Positions 36,902 through 46,528 of a stretch of DNA of 64,000 nt are shown in pieces. Where the stretch lies: positions 168,087 through 232,086 of the forward strand of contig NZ_LYCS01000005.1 of assembly GCF_001659985.1 (NCBI RefSeq), written 5' to 3'. The DNA is from Oceanobacillus sp. Castelsardo. GTDB taxonomy: Bacteria > Bacillota > Bacilli > Bacillales > Amphibacillaceae. Numbering within the stretch: position 1 is the first letter of the stretch; each line of letters opens with the position of its first letter. Below the pieces are notes generated by a model. It was not told the DNA's origin. It saw only the letters and a list, made by a program, of their open reading frames with translations, and ran no database searches. Both the position numbers and the translations under genes were made by a program.

Positions 36902-37237
36902 TTAGAATTCATTATTTATTTCATTTTCTTCTTCACCAAGAAGTATTTGCATATAATCCCGTCTTAAATATAGAATTCTATAAATGGATACATTTACATT
37001 ATCTAATTTGTAGAAAACAAGGTGATTTCCACAAATTAAATACCTATAATCTGTTGGGACTTCTATTTTCGATGAAACCCAATACCTTACTATGGGAATT
37101 CCCTCAGCTTTTCATAGCACTCAATGATATTTGTAACCATATCTACTGCAGCATCAGGATTGGCAAGCTCTTTGGTAATGTATTCTTTGATAGCAACCAA
37201 GTCTTGTTTCGCAAGGGGATTGATTCTTATTATGCAT
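36902..37237 (-). pseudogene. frameshifted RelE/ParE-family toxin
   Basis: Reading the minus strand in two frames gives INPLAKQDLVAIKEYITKEL ... YEKLREFP, then after a frame change VPTDYRYLICGNHLVFYK ... ILYLRRDYMQILLG, the start and end of a RelE/ParE toxin. The ATG at 37237 (GGGAG 10 bp upstream) is one base out of frame with the first part, so at least two disruptions exist. It follows a Phd/YefM antitoxin by 5 bp, the normal gene order. Confidence 0.8.
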
Positions 37238-37242
37238 GAAAG

Positions 37243-37491
37243 TTATACTCCCAAGTCTTTCTTAACCTGTTCGTCCGTTAACCATTCATCCCCATTTTTT
37301 ATGGCCCTCTCAGCCTCCATTAATTTTGAAAGAAGCTTGATTGTAGCTTGATTTCTTTCATATTCCTCAATATCAAGAATGGCAAATCTACCTCGACCAT
37401 TTTTCGTTAAAAAAACTGGGTCGCCTATAGAGATATCTTTTAAAACATCATTATAATTTCTTAAATCAGACACAGGCTTAATATTCGGCAT
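37243..37491 (-). CDS. Phd/YefM-family antitoxin
   Basis: 82 residues (MPNIKPVSDLRNYNDVLKDI, PVFLTKNGRGRFAILDIEEYE) of the Phd/YefM fold. ATG 37491 has GGAG 8 bp upstream. It would normally neutralise the RelE/ParE-type toxin encoded directly after it, but that gene is broken, so this is a solitary antitoxin that may only repress its own promoter. Confidence 0.87.
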   Translation of the reverse strand: MPNIKPVSDLRNYNDVLKDISIGDPVFLTKNGRGRFAILDIEEYERNQATIKLLSKLMEAERAIKNGDEWLTDEQVKKDLGV

Positions 37492-37561
37492 AATATCAAC
37501 TCCTTTTATCATCATCATACCATTATCTTACGTAAAATTTATACGTAAAATCTTACGCAAA

Positions 37562-37593
37562 AGAGCCATAGGGAGAGACCTGTCCCTATGGCT
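37562..37593. repeat. compact palindromic hairpin repeat, copy 14
   Basis: GAGCCATAGGGAGAGACCTG followed by TCCCTATGGCTC: both arms fused with no spacer into a 32-bp palindrome. Confidence 0.8.
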
Positions 37594-37713
37594 CAGGAAC
37601 TGGCTCTCCCTATTTTAATTCGTCATGTATTAATCTTAAGTAATTTGCATATAATGAAACGAAAATGCACTTTTGTTTCATGTGTGGTATTCTATAAGTA
37701 AGGAGGGAATGCG

Positions 37714-38451
37714 ATGACTGTTTTAGAAGCACATGAAACAAAGCAATCTAATGGAGTGAATATATCTAATATGTTAAAAGATGTAAATCTTGATAACGTA
37801 GGAAAGTTTTCTATATACGCATACACCATCCAGATGAAATTCACACGCTTTGTAATTGGTATTTCTCCGAATGAAGACACGGTATTTATTAATAAAAACG
37901 ATATAGATGATGAGGAAATCATTGAATTCTTAGATGCCTCCATCACAAATGAAGCAACGGTTGAAAATTTTGCTGTAGCAAAATATTATCTTGAGAAGTT
38001 ATTTTATGATAATACAACACGTGGTCAACTTGAATTTACGTATCGAAACTCATATTTACTATCGAGCAGTGAGTTAAGTAAGAAAATGAAAGTATCTCGC
38101 GCTACAATCATGCGATATGTTGCAAATGGCATGGAGAAAGTCGAAGGGGCAGGCCATAGATGTTATCCAAAACACGATGCTTTTTACTGGAAAGATGGTG
38201 TTTGGTCATTACGCATTCAAGCCTTACAGGAGCAATTCAAAGTTCGCAATCGCACAGATAAAATTCTTATTAAAGAAATTAGCGAACAGATAGAAGAATA
38301 CGAAAAGCTGTATGGTGGGAAATTGGAGGAAGTCTTTGAAGATGTAATTAGTGGCGAAACAAATATATATGACTTAAAGGAACCGGATGATTATAAAGAT
38401 TGGCTTGATTTGATAAACGATTTGGATAAAGTGCGAGGTAAAATAAATTAA
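37714..38451 (+). CDS. HTH-domain protein, unknown
   Basis: 245 residues. An excisionase/MerR-like HTH is visible around residues 113-150 (LSSSELSKKMKVSRATIMRYV, then a wing-like HRCYPKHDAFYWKDG). The N-terminal 110 residues and the acidic C-terminal helix pair (EEYEKLYGGKLEEVFEDV) are unfamiliar. RBS AAGGAGGG before ATG; possible -10 TATAAG just upstream. It stands alone in a repeat-rich area. A DNA-binding regulator is likely, target unknown. Confidence 0.7.
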   Translation: MTVLEAHETKQSNGVNISNMLKDVNLDNVGKFSIYAYTIQMKFTRFVIGISPNEDTVFINKNDIDDEEIIEFLDASITNEATVENFAVAKYYLEKLFYDNTTRGQLEFTYRNSYLLSSSELSKKMKVSRATIMRYVANGMEKVEGAGHRCYPKHDAFYWKDGVWSLRIQALQEQFKVRNRTDKILIKEISEQIEEYEKLYGGKLEEVFEDVISGETNIYDLKEPDDYKDWLDLINDLDKVRGKIN

Positions 38452-38493
38452 ATGAATTCAGTTCAACAATTTTTAGAACACGGTATCATCAAG

Positions 38494-38521
38494 TAGGACG
38501 AGGAACCCGTTCCCACGGCTC
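38494..38521 (+). repeat. hairpin repeat, copy 15
   Basis: TAGGACGAGGAACCCGTTCC then CACGGCTC, left neighbour of a 52-bp array. Confidence 0.75.
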
Positions 38522-38534
38522 TTATTCTCCCTTT

Positions 38535-38794
38535 CTACTCTACCATTTGCTTGAATTTTTATTCATACTTGGTTATAGAATCATTCTATTCGCCCATTCG
38601 CTTGAACTTCCATCACATTATGGCCCATAGAATGCTTCTATTCGCCCGTTTGCTCGATTTCCCATCACATCCTGGGTTATAGAACGCTTCTATTCGCCCG
38701 TTTACTTGAATTTCCATCCCGTACTGGGTCATAGAACGCTCTTATTCGCCCATTCGCTTGAATTCCAATCACATTCTGGGCCATAGAAACAATG
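38535..38794. repeat. 52-bp tandem array (TATTCGCCC family), about 5 units
   Basis: TATTCGCCC at 38587, 38639, 38691 and 38743, exactly 52 bp apart, with a diverged unit before. Units resemble CTATTCGCCCGTTTGCTTGA ... CATAGAACGCTT and are the same family as the array at 58298. Hairpin repeats flank both sides. Confidence 0.9.
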
Positions 38795-38832
38795 GGCACA
38801 TCATAGCCGTCCCAGCTCAATTATAAATATAA

Positions 38833-38870
38833 TGGGACGAGGGACCTGTCCCTATGGCTCCCTATGGCTC
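38833..38870 (+). repeat. hairpin repeat, copy 16, with duplicated end
   Basis: TGGGACGAGGGACCTGTCCC then TATGGCTC, followed by a second CCTATGGCTC: a 10-bp tandem duplication of the right end. Confidence 0.8.
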
Positions 38871-38980
38871 CGAAGACATTGAAGGCGTTGCAGATTTCCC
38901 CGAATTAAGTCGGGGTTACCCTATAATATTTCCGCGCTATTTCCCGGGAAATGTCGGATAAAATAGAAAATAGTCATTTA

Positions 38981-39002
38981 GATCAAACGCTTGTTTAAAC
39001 TT
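38981..39002. repeat. TCAAACGCTTGTTT palindrome copy
   Basis: GATCAAACGCTTGTTTAAAC, a variant of the 28841 and 31552 sequences. Confidence 0.5.
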
Positions 39003-39050
39003 ATCCGACGGGAATCTCACTCGTTTTTAGTACGACTTTTGCTCTTGGAT

Positions 39051-39095
39051 AAAAAAACAGCCTTAAACCCTCACGTTTTCTGGTTCTAAGGCCGT
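39051..39095 (-). terminator. terminator of the ABC exporter operon
   Basis: ACGGCCTTA and TAAGGCTGT arms followed by TTTTTTT on the minus strand, downstream of the permease gene. Confidence 0.75.
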
Positions 39096-39157
39096 TATTT
39101 ATTATCGGAATATTCCGTTGAAAATTAACCCGGTTATCTTCCATTCCTTTGCTAAAC

Positions 39158-40375
39158 CTATTCATAACGCAACGCTTCAACTGGCTGTAATTTGGAAGCC
39201 TTAATAGATGGTAAAAGTCCAAATACAATACCAATTAACATGGAAAAAATAAAAGAACCACTAATTGCTGGTACCGAAACGTAGAATGGCATATTCGCAA
39301 ATACCGATATAGCTTTAGCAATACCTAATCCCGTAAGAATACCAATGACACCACCAATACTTGTTAAAACGACGGATTCAGTTAGAAATTGAGCTAGAAT
39401 AACATGCCTTTTCGCACCCAAAGCCTTTTTAATCCCGATTTCCCTTGTTCGTTCTGTAACGGAAACAAGCATAATGTTCATGACACCAATTCCACCTACG
39501 AGCAATGAAATGCTTGCTATGCCACCTAAGATAAAGGCAAAAGCTTGATCAAATTGTGATATTTCCTCCATCATTCGTTCAAAGTCAGCAACTTGATAAA
39601 GCGCCGTTTCATATGGAGGTAAATCCATATTCAAGCGATCGGCTGTCATTGTCCCGACTTCTTGAATGGTCTCTGAAGAACTTGCCTGAACTGCAACCTG
39701 CATCGGCGCATCAAATCCATTTAACAATGGCCAAGTCGTAGCTGGCAAATAAATGGTTGGCTCAGGATAATACCAGTCGCTATCCACTTCTGCGTCTGAA
39801 AATATACCTACTATTTTAAATGGCATACCGGAAATGTCGATGGTTTGATGTAGAGCATCACCTTCAGGGAACAATTCACTCATTGCCACATCATTGATTA
39901 GAGCAACCTGACTGTATGAATCAAAATCTAATTCCGTAAACTCCCTTCCCTCAACCATAGTAGCCGGAAAGAGATCAAGATACCGTTCATCGATGCCCAA
40001 TAGTTTTGGATGGGTAACATTTATTAAGTGATAAGCCTCTTGCCAGCCCTCATAATAAATAGACATACCATTCACGTTTGGATATGTAAGAATTTCTTCG
40101 ATTGCTTCCTGCTTAATAGGGGGGGCACTTCGATTAGTGACCTCTCCTCCCCACATCCCCTCTTCCTCATACATATCCGCTTCTTCAAAGACGACATTAA
40201 CCGTATTATTTCCCATTCCAATCAAGTTACTTTTTAATTCTTCACTTCTTCCTTGAATAATAGCAAAAATTGCAATGACCGCAGCAATTCCAATAATGAC
40301 ACCAAGCATCGTTAAAGACGAACGGAGTTTATGACCCCAAATCGATTGAAAGGAGATACGAATATTTTCAAGCAT
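39158..40375 (-). CDS. MacB-like ABC transporter permease (FtsX domain)
   Basis: 405 residues: helix 1 near 20-42 (SLTMLGVIIGIAAVIAIFAI), a large extracellular MacB_PCD domain, and three C-terminal helices of the FtsX fold containing TREIGIKKALGAKRHVI. ATG 40375 overlaps the ATPase stop by 8 bp and has AGGAG upstream. With the ATPase and HlyD-type protein it forms a MacAB-like export or stress-sensing complex; substrate may be a peptide or antibiotic. Confidence 0.9.
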   Translation of the reverse strand: MLENIRISFQSIWGHKLRSSLTMLGVIIGIAAVIAIFAIIQGRSEELKSNLIGMGNNTVNVVFEEADMYEEEGMWGGEVTNRSAPPIKQEAIEEILTYPNVNGMSIYYEGWQEAYHLINVTHPKLLGIDERYLDLFPATMVEGREFTELDFDSYSQVALINDVAMSELFPEGDALHQTIDISGMPFKIVGIFSDAEVDSDWYYPEPTIYLPATTWPLLNGFDAPMQVAVQASSSETIQEVGTMTADRLNMDLPPYETALYQVADFERMMEEISQFDQAFAFILGGIASISLLVGGIGVMNIMLVSVTERTREIGIKKALGAKRHVILAQFLTESVVLTSIGGVIGILTGLGIAKAISVFANMPFYVSVPAISGSFIFSMLIGIVFGLLPSIKASKLQPVEALRYE

Positions 40376-41054
40376 AAGCGTCTTCGCTCCTATCTTTAAA
40401 TAATTCACCATCACGAATATAAATAATTCGATCCGCCTTTTTTGCTACTTGCTCATCGTGAGTGATCATAATGATCGTTACTCCCTCCTCATGTAATTCT
40501 TGAAAAAGAGAAAGGATTTGCTCACCGGTTTTTGTATCGAGCGCTCCTGTTGGTTCATCAGCTAATATAAATTTGGGTTTATTTACAATTGCTCGTGCAA
40601 TGGAAACACGTTGTCTCTGCCCACCAGATAATTGCGGAGGTCTAAATGAAGCTCTATCCTCCAGCCCAACCTTTTTTAATGCATCCATCGCCCTTTCTTT
40701 TCGCTCCTTTTTCTTCCATCCATTATAAATTAATGGGAGCTCAACATTTTGCAAAGCAGTTAAGCGTGGCAATAAATGAAAGGATTGAAAAACAAAACCT
40801 ATAAATTGATTACGAATGTCCGCTAACTTATTTTCCTGTCCAGTAACCATATTCATTGATTCTAATTCATACCCGCCGGAACTCGGAAGGTCAAGACAAC
40901 CTAGAATATTCATTAACGTTGATTTTCCTGAACCTGATGGGCCCATGATTGCAAGGAACTCTCCTTCTTCTACGTCTAAACTAATACGCTTTAGAATCGG
41001 GATTTCCTCCTTACCCAATTTGTAAGATTTACTCAAATTCTTCAAACGTATCAT
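40368..41054 (-). CDS. MacB/LolD-type ABC transporter ATP-binding protein
   Basis: 228 residues with Walker [10 protein letters not shown], signature [14 protein letters not shown], Walker [13 protein letters not shown] and the H-loop ITHD. ATG 41054 lies 26 bp inside the end of the upstream HlyD gene, so translation is coupled; a longer TTG start at 41069 is possible. It powers the permease encoded next to it. Confidence 0.94.
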   Translation of the reverse strand: MIRLKNLSKSYKLGKEEIPILKRISLDVEEGEFLAIMGPSGSGKSTLMNILGCLDLPSSGGYELESMNMVTGQENKLADIRNQFIGFVFQSFHLLPRLTALQNVELPLIYNGWKKKERKERAMDALKKVGLEDRASFRPPQLSGGQRQRVSIARAIVNKPKFILADEPTGALDTKTGEQILSLFQELHEEGVTIIMITHDEQVAKKADRIIYIRDGELFKDRSEDAYA

Positions 41055-42297
41055 CGTCAATAATCTCAACCTTCTTTCCTTCTTTTACGGAAGGATCCGG
41101 ATATACAACATAATCTTCCAGTGTTAATCCTTTTGGAATTTCAACTAAAAATCCGTCATCCAATACAGTCATATCTACCACTTGCTTATGTACTTCGCTT
41201 GTCTCCGGATCAACAGCCCATACATACGGTTCTTCTTCTTCTTGAACAATATACTCAATCGGAATGACAACCGCATTACCTGCTTTCTCCCCCTCGGCTC
41301 CTATAGCTTCTAAATTAACGTGAAAACCAATTTCAAGACCTTCATGTTCTTCTAGTAATACAGTAAATGGGTATTTAGATGTTTGCGGATTCCCTTCCTC
41401 ATAATATTCGTCCATATTTTCTTCGTCATTGCCCACAGGAAGCTTCCCAATTTCTATAATTCTACCAATCCATTCGCCATCGGTTCCTTTTTTCGTTGTA
41501 ATACGAACTTCATCGTCGACAGCAATCGTGTCCAGTAATAGTTCGTTCACTTCACTCTTTATTAAGTACGCCCCCGTTGAAACAATCGTCAATAGCGGAC
41601 CAGTAGTTCCACCTTCTTGTCCATATGGAGCTCCATCCATTAAATCTTGATTAACGGATTGCACAACCCCTGAACCTTTACTAACGACAACTGGGGATTC
41701 TACTTTCTTCTTCATTGCATTAATTTCTTTTTGAATTTGTCCCGCCTGGAGGTTGTTCACTTTCAAATCAAAATTAACTTGCTCCAGTTCAGATTGCAAT
41801 GATTCTTTATCTTCTACCTCTTCTCCCTCAAGTTCTGTCATGTTTTTTACATTAGAAGAAGCCTCTTTAATACTCTTTTCTAGCCGTTCTTTTTGTTTTT
41901 TCAAACGGTTAATCTCCACGTATGCCATTTCTAACTCTACTTGTTTTTGATCTTTTTCATACGTTAAATCCTCTGCCAATTCATATTCAAATAGTTTAGT
42001 ACCCTCTTTTACTTCTTCTCCCTCTGAAACAAAGATTTGCTTGACCGTCCCTTTCTCTGGATCAAGAAATACTTTTTCCATCTTTTCTGCCTCTACTTTA
42101 CCGGAGAAAGCAGCATATAACGACATATCCTCGTTCATTTCCATTAGAAGTTCTACTTTTTCTCCATATAGCTCAAACTCCTCATTTCCAAAAGCAGCAT
42201 TTGCTGAATGCTGTAACAAGAATAAGCCAGTTCCCCCCGAAAGCAGAAGTATAACAACACCAATACTCACCCAAAGCCAAATTTTTTTCTTTGACAT
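41029..42297 (-). CDS. HlyD/MacA-type membrane fusion protein
   Basis: 422 residues: one N-terminal membrane helix (IWLWVSIGVVILLLSGGTGLF), a split biotinyl-lipoyl domain (KGTVKQIFVSEGEEVKEGT), a coiled coil at about 110-205 rich in Glu and Lys, and beta-barrel parts. It is the extracellular adaptor of the ABC exporter. ATG 42297 has AGGAG 6 bp upstream. First gene of the three-gene operon. Confidence 0.9.
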   Translation of the reverse strand: MSKKKIWLWVSIGVVILLLSGGTGLFLLQHSANAAFGNEEFELYGEKVELLMEMNEDMSLYAAFSGKVEAEKMEKVFLDPEKGTVKQIFVSEGEEVKEGTKLFEYELAEDLTYEKDQKQVELEMAYVEINRLKKQKERLEKSIKEASSNVKNMTELEGEEVEDKESLQSELEQVNFDLKVNNLQAGQIQKEINAMKKKVESPVVVSKGSGVVQSVNQDLMDGAPYGQEGGTTGPLLTIVSTGAYLIKSEVNELLLDTIAVDDEVRITTKKGTDGEWIGRIIEIGKLPVGNDEENMDEYYEEGNPQTSKYPFTVLLEEHEGLEIGFHVNLEAIGAEGEKAGNAVVIPIEYIVQEEEEPYVWAVDPETSEVHKQVVDMTVLDDGFLVEIPKGLTLEDYVVYPDPSVKEGKKVEIIDDDTFEEFE

Positions 42298-42371
42298 CTC
42301 GTTCTCCTTAAATTGTAATGTTTTAGTCATAATTGTAATAATTTGGTAAAAAATGTAATACAGATAACAAT

Positions 42372-42399
42372 ATTATAGTCTGTAACAGAAATTTAGCAA
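42372..42399 (-). promoter_or_regulatory. promoter of the ABC exporter operon
   Basis: TTGCTA (42394-42399) and TATAAT (42372-42377), 16-bp spacer on the minus strand. Confidence 0.55.
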
Positions 42400-42556
42400 T
42401 ACATTTTTTTGAATTTTACTAAAAGTAAAAGTTACAACCCTACAATCCAAATACATCTTTTGTCCAAAATGATTAAGGAATAACTCCTTCAAACCAAACA
42501 TATATTGAATCCGGTAGTTAAATTTCCTATATATATATTTAGAGGGGCTAGTTTTC

Positions 42557-44362
42557 ATGAGGAGAAGCGAAAGGTTTAAATTAAGGAGAAAAAGAAAGAA
42601 ATTAATCAAAATATGTTTACTAAGTATTCTCGCCATCGGGGTTATTGTCTTTTCCGCCATACAAGTTGGGCAATCGGATAAGGATACACGAACAACATCC
42701 CTAGAAGCAGCTAAAAAAGCATTGGAGCATGAAGAATATGAAAAAAGTATTGATTTGTTTCATAAGATTCTTAAAGAAGATAAATCACTTACCGGTGCAC
42801 GCGTTGGCCTAGCAAAAGCTTATATGGGATTGGAGCGATTTGACAAAGCAATTGCTACACTTAAGAAAGGTATTGAAATAGAACCGAAAGAATCCCAATT
42901 TTACTATTTTCTTTCCGTGGCCCATGAAGGATTGAACGAATTGCCACAAGTCATTCAAACATTGGAAGATGGAATCAAAGCAACCGATAATACCAAGCTC
43001 CAAAAATCTATCAATCAATTAGAATCCAATATAAATATTGCACCTGATAGACATTATGTCCAAAAGGGCCATAGTCGAAATATCGTCTTAGAATGGGAAA
43101 AGACGGACGGATCCATCCTCCCAGTTGAGGCAGAGTGGAAATTAGAAAACGAGGATTACGGTTCACTAGTTGAAGAATCGGAAACAGTTATGACTTTTCA
43201 AGCAAAAGAACTTGGCACAGTGGAACTTTCCGCTAAAGTGGGATCCATTACAAAGGAAGCTGAACTACATATCGAGGAACAAGTGGTAGAAGAAATGACC
43301 TTCAAACCAGAAGGGATTGACCCCCTCTCCCTTCATCAAGAGTTGCAATTAACGGTTGCCGGCTTCGATGCGGATGGAGAGGAAATGGAAATCAACCCGG
43401 AATGGAGTTCCAGTGATGAGGAGATCATCGCCTTATCCCCCCAAGAAGGGAATGAGGTTACTGCTAAAGCAGCGATGAATGAAGGGGTCTCAACGATTAC
43501 AGTAAATTACCAAGACTTAGAAGAAAAACTGGACTTCTTTGTAGATGGAAATAATAAATTCGTTAAGGCTGAGGTCGAAGGAGAAGGAACCGTATCGATC
43601 TCACCAGAAAAAACCAGTTACCCCGCTGGGACGGACATCACCTTAAAAGCAACACCTGAAGCCGGATATAAATTTGTCAGATGGGAAGGTGCCATTACCG
43701 AAACGAACAACCCACTAGAAATAACATTGGAAACTAGTATTTCTGTCGTTGCCATATTTGAACCAGCCGATCAGACTCTGAATCTTTCTATTTCTGGTGA
43801 AGGAAATATCATACGAAATACGTTAGAAAATCAATTTGCCCACGGAGAGGCGATTACTCTATTTGCCGAACCTAAATCCGGATGGGAATTTAGCCACTGG
43901 GAAGGATCCGTCAATCATAATGCCGGGCGAATCACAGTAGTGATGGATAGTAGTAAAGATATTCAAGCCGTGTTTAAGAAGATAAATGATTCTATTAGTA
44001 ATCCAAGCAGTAGCGATAACGGACCTGGAAAGTCGAATCCAAATAACAAAACGAACAAAAAAGAGTCATCCAATTCTAATTCTAGTAATCACACAAATCC
44101 ACCATCTGAGCCTGTAGAAAAAGACAATAATCAAAAACCTGAGAATAAGGAAGAGAATAAAGCTGTAGAGAAAGAGGAACCAACAGAAAAACCAAAAGAA
44201 GAGCCGAAACCAGAGGAAAAACCGGAACCGGAGCCTGAACCGAATGAGGAGAATAAAGAGGAAACCGAACCATCAACAGGGAATGAAGAAAAAGATAAAG
44301 ATGTGATAGAACCACCGGCAGATGAACCTTTAGAGGATGTGGAAGAGGATTCTGGTGAATAA
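42557..44362 (+). CDS. surface protein with TPR and InlB-type B-repeats
   Basis: 601 residues. A basic N-terminus and membrane anchor (about 18-38) are followed by two or three TPR units (EKSIDLFHKILKEDKSLTGA, DKAIATLKKGIEIEP), Ig-like domains (residues about 160-330), two divergent InlB B-repeat units (AGYKFVRWEGAITE and GWEFSHWEGSVNH), and a long Ser/Asn then Glu/Pro/Lys-rich tail typical of a wall-spanning linker. There is no LPXTG. It is divergent from the ABC exporter operon. Likely an extracellular, membrane-anchored protein; partner unknown. Confidence 0.75.
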   Translation: MRRSERFKLRRKRKKLIKICLLSILAIGVIVFSAIQVGQSDKDTRTTSLEAAKKALEHEEYEKSIDLFHKILKEDKSLTGARVGLAKAYMGLERFDKAIATLKKGIEIEPKESQFYYFLSVAHEGLNELPQVIQTLEDGIKATDNTKLQKSINQLESNINIAPDRHYVQKGHSRNIVLEWEKTDGSILPVEAEWKLENEDYGSLVEESETVMTFQAKELGTVELSAKVGSITKEAELHIEEQVVEEMTFKPEGIDPLSLHQELQLTVAGFDADGEEMEINPEWSSSDEEIIALSPQEGNEVTAKAAMNEGVSTITVNYQDLEEKLDFFVDGNNKFVKAEVEGEGTVSISPEKTSYPAGTDITLKATPEAGYKFVRWEGAITETNNPLEITLETSISVVAIFEPADQTLNLSISGEGNIIRNTLENQFAHGEAITLFAEPKSGWEFSHWEGSVNHNAGRITVVMDSSKDIQAVFKKINDSISNPSSSDNGPGKSNPNNKTNKKESSNSNSSNHTNPPSEPVEKDNNQKPENKEENKAVEKEEPTEKPKEEPKPEEKPEPEPEPNEENKEETEPSTGNEEKDKDVIEPPADEPLEDVEEDSGE

Positions 44363-44372
44363 ATATTGATTG

Positions 44373-44413
44373 AAAGAAGCTCAAAGATAACATTAAATCT
44401 TTGGGCTTCTTTT
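44373..44413 (+). terminator. terminator of the surface protein gene
   Basis: AAAGAAGCTCAAAGAT pairs with ATCTTTGGGCTTCTTT (one G-U), loop 8 nt, T-run. Confidence 0.85.
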
Positions 44414-44658
44414 ACAGATAAAGCATTCTTTAATCCCCACTAATCAAATCGTATAGAATGGCGGTAGTCTAACCCATTATCGCCTCTACCCCTCCACCCC
44501 CTTAACTACACTTACTATAAAATAAAAATAGATAGGAAAATTTTAAGCATGGAGGGTTCAAATGTACACAAATCATTTAAATTCATGAGATCTGAATATA
44601 TGGGATTTGTTTAATTTTACTTGACGGTTACATTTGTATTGTATATTTCCTACTACCT

Positions 44659-45177
44659 CTATCCCTTAATAAATTCATCTTCTTCTGACTCTTCAGTGAT
44701 ATAGTTATTTGTATCAACATTATTATATAAATTTGTTATATAATGATTAACTATATTTGTTAAAGGTTCACCAATAGCTTTTTTATAATTAAATCCTAAT
44801 AGTTGCATAGTCTTTAATGTATCAACATCAATGAGGCTAGAAAATTGTTCTATACCTTGCTGTTGCTCCTCACTATATTCACTAACACTTGTTAATAATT
44901 CTAAAACTCTATTAAAAGTATTTCTTAAATACTCAATATCATCATCATTTATATTCATTTTTTCATATTCATCTTTATAGCCTAGTGCCACTGTTCTTAA
45001 TTCTTGATTTTCACTAATTATTGAGCTAAATATCTCTTCATATTTCTCTATAACAGCATCTTTATCATTACCTTTTTTAATTCCTTTTATGCTTTCAATT
45101 GCATATTTTGTTGTCCCTGAGCTGATTATAGTGTTTAATGTTTGACCTAACCCTAAAATATACGTTGGATCGATTAT
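44659..45177 (-). CDS. hypothetical acidic helical protein without a standard start codon
   Basis: An open frame continues from the GTG at 44991 upstream to a GGAGGG at 45181-45186; the residues (IDPTYILGLGQTLNTIISSG, YAIESIKGIKKGNDKDAVIE) look protein-like all the way. No ATG, GTG or TTG follows the RBS; the codons at the right distance are ATA and ATC. Either a rare start is used or the start was mutated and the gene is dead. The C-terminus is acidic (EESEEDEFIKG). No family recognised. Confidence 0.45.
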   Translation of the reverse strand: MIDPTYILGLGQTLNTIISSGTTKYAIESIKGIKKGNDKDAVIEKYEEIFSSIISENQELRTVALGYKDEYEKMNINDDDIEYLRNTFNRVLELLTSVSEYSEEQQQGIEQFSSLIDVDTLKTMQLLGFNYKKAIGEPLTNIVNHYITNLYNNVDTNNYITEESEEDEFIKG

Positions 45178-45191
45178 AAACCCTCCATTAA

Positions 45192-45600
45192 AAGATTATA
45201 ACTTACGCTTTGTTCTGTAATATTAATAGAAGAGAATAGCTAAATCTATTCTCTAAGCGATTATGCTGCCTCTCAAAGAGCTTAATAATATTTTTCTTAT
45301 CATATATCTGACAATCATTTGAATAAAGAGTCGTCATCACCCGATCCTTCATCTCCTTTATGGGAACATCTGGAAGACCCTCCACTCCTGGGAGTAGTCG
45401 CACCTCTGCTTAAACACGATAACCTTCCATCCCTTTTAGGCCATGCTAGATATAACTGCTGCAAATCCTCACACCCTTCTTTCTTTATTATATTTAGAAT
45501 AATATAATTTAATAGAGTAGTCAAGAACAAATGTTCGTGTTATATATATAAATCACATTCTATGTAAAAGGATGCGAAACGGTCACAAAGTTTTATTTTA
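45192..45600. other. stretch with gene-like fragment
   Basis: On the minus strand a frame ending at 45203 (DRVMTTLYSNDCQIYDKK, then LFERQHNRLENRF) looks protein-like but has no clear start and is stopped upstream, so it is probably a remnant. Not identified. Confidence 0.3.
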
Positions 45601-45610
45601 AGTTTACCCA

Positions 45611-45637
45611 GAGCCAGGGGACAGGTCCATCGTCCCA
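45611..45637 (-). repeat. hairpin repeat, copy 17
   Basis: GAGCCAGGGGACAGGTCCAT then CGTCCCA. Confidence 0.8.
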
Positions 45638-45778
45638 ATTTCCTATGCAAGTTGTTAAAAGCTTCTTATTCAAGAATACCAAAAACGTATGTTTGAAATG
45701 AACGTGAATAGCAAGGAAGCAAAATACATTAGATTGCACCTTTTTTATTACTCACCGCAAGGAAATAATAACTCCTGT

Positions 45779-45924
45779 TAACATTTAACGGAGTCCGTAA
45801 CTAGCTTTCTGCATATGTATATGGGACGTCGTAATACGTTTTGGCGATTTCTTTTTTTCTTCTTCCTTTGGATTCTTATTTAACTTAATGTAATCGGCAT
45901 TTTAATATGCCTATCCTTGTCCAT
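45779..45924 (-). pseudogene. internally deleted Abi_2 gene remnant
   Basis: The start (MDKDRHIKMP) and part of the C-terminal half of the Abi gene at 56843-57718 are joined here; about 460 bp between them are missing, and the joint runs into a stop. The upstream leader hairpin is also conserved. Confidence 0.75.
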
Positions 45925-45950
45925 CCCTATATATCCCCCTAGATAAAAAA

Positions 45951-45993
45951 AGACCCACCATGGTCCGCTTCCGTGAGAGGCGTGGTGGGTTCT
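45951..45993 (-). ncRNA. leader hairpin of the Abi remnant
   Basis: AGAACCCACC and GGTGGGTCT arms with a U-run on the minus strand, 27 bp before the Abi start codon. Near-identical to 57745-57787; the one change in the stem (A to G) keeps pairing with U. Confidence 0.6.
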
Positions 45994-46408
45994 GTTACTT
46001 ATAATATACCTTATATATGAGGCAAAGTGTCAATAGATGGATGTCTGTAAATCGTGGTAATTCACAAAATTAAAGTACCTACTCACCCTTATTTATGAGT
46101 ACTGATTCTGGATAAATAAGCAATTAGTTATGTTCAATTAAATCAAACATTCGTTCTAAAATACATTTTGCTTTCAATCAACCACTTCATTATATCTGTC
46201 TAGCAGGGCCATCCCTCTAGTATCTAAGTGCACGAATATCAGTACTTACTCTACATTTTTCGGTATTCGTGCACCACCTCCCACCCACCTTGAAAAAAAT
46301 ACGAAGAAGATGCTTTAAACTATATGCAGTTTCACTATTTCTTACGATGAAAACTGCTTTTTTTATACAACCTTGTATCTCTCAAAAAAGTTTAATTTAA
46401 TCAACCCA

Positions 46409-46436
46409 TGGGACGAGGGACCTGTCCCCATGGCTC
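46409..46436 (+). repeat. hairpin repeat, copy 18
   Basis: Consensus forward copy upstream of the ureohydrolase promoter. Confidence 0.85.
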
Positions 46437-46464
46437 TGTAAAATTACTCGAACAGTATGTCTAA

Positions 46465-46495
46465 ATATGAAACTTTTTTCATATCATTATAATGA
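46465..46495 (+). promoter_or_regulatory. promoter region with two palindromes
   Basis: ATATGAAA-CTTT-TTTCATAT (46465-46484) overlaps the weak -35, and TCATTATAATGA (46484-46495) contains the -10 TATAAT. A regulator binding here could control the ureohydrolase-symporter pair. Confidence 0.45.
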
Positions 46496-46528
46496 TAAAT
46501 TATTAATTAAAATAAGAGGAGAGATATT

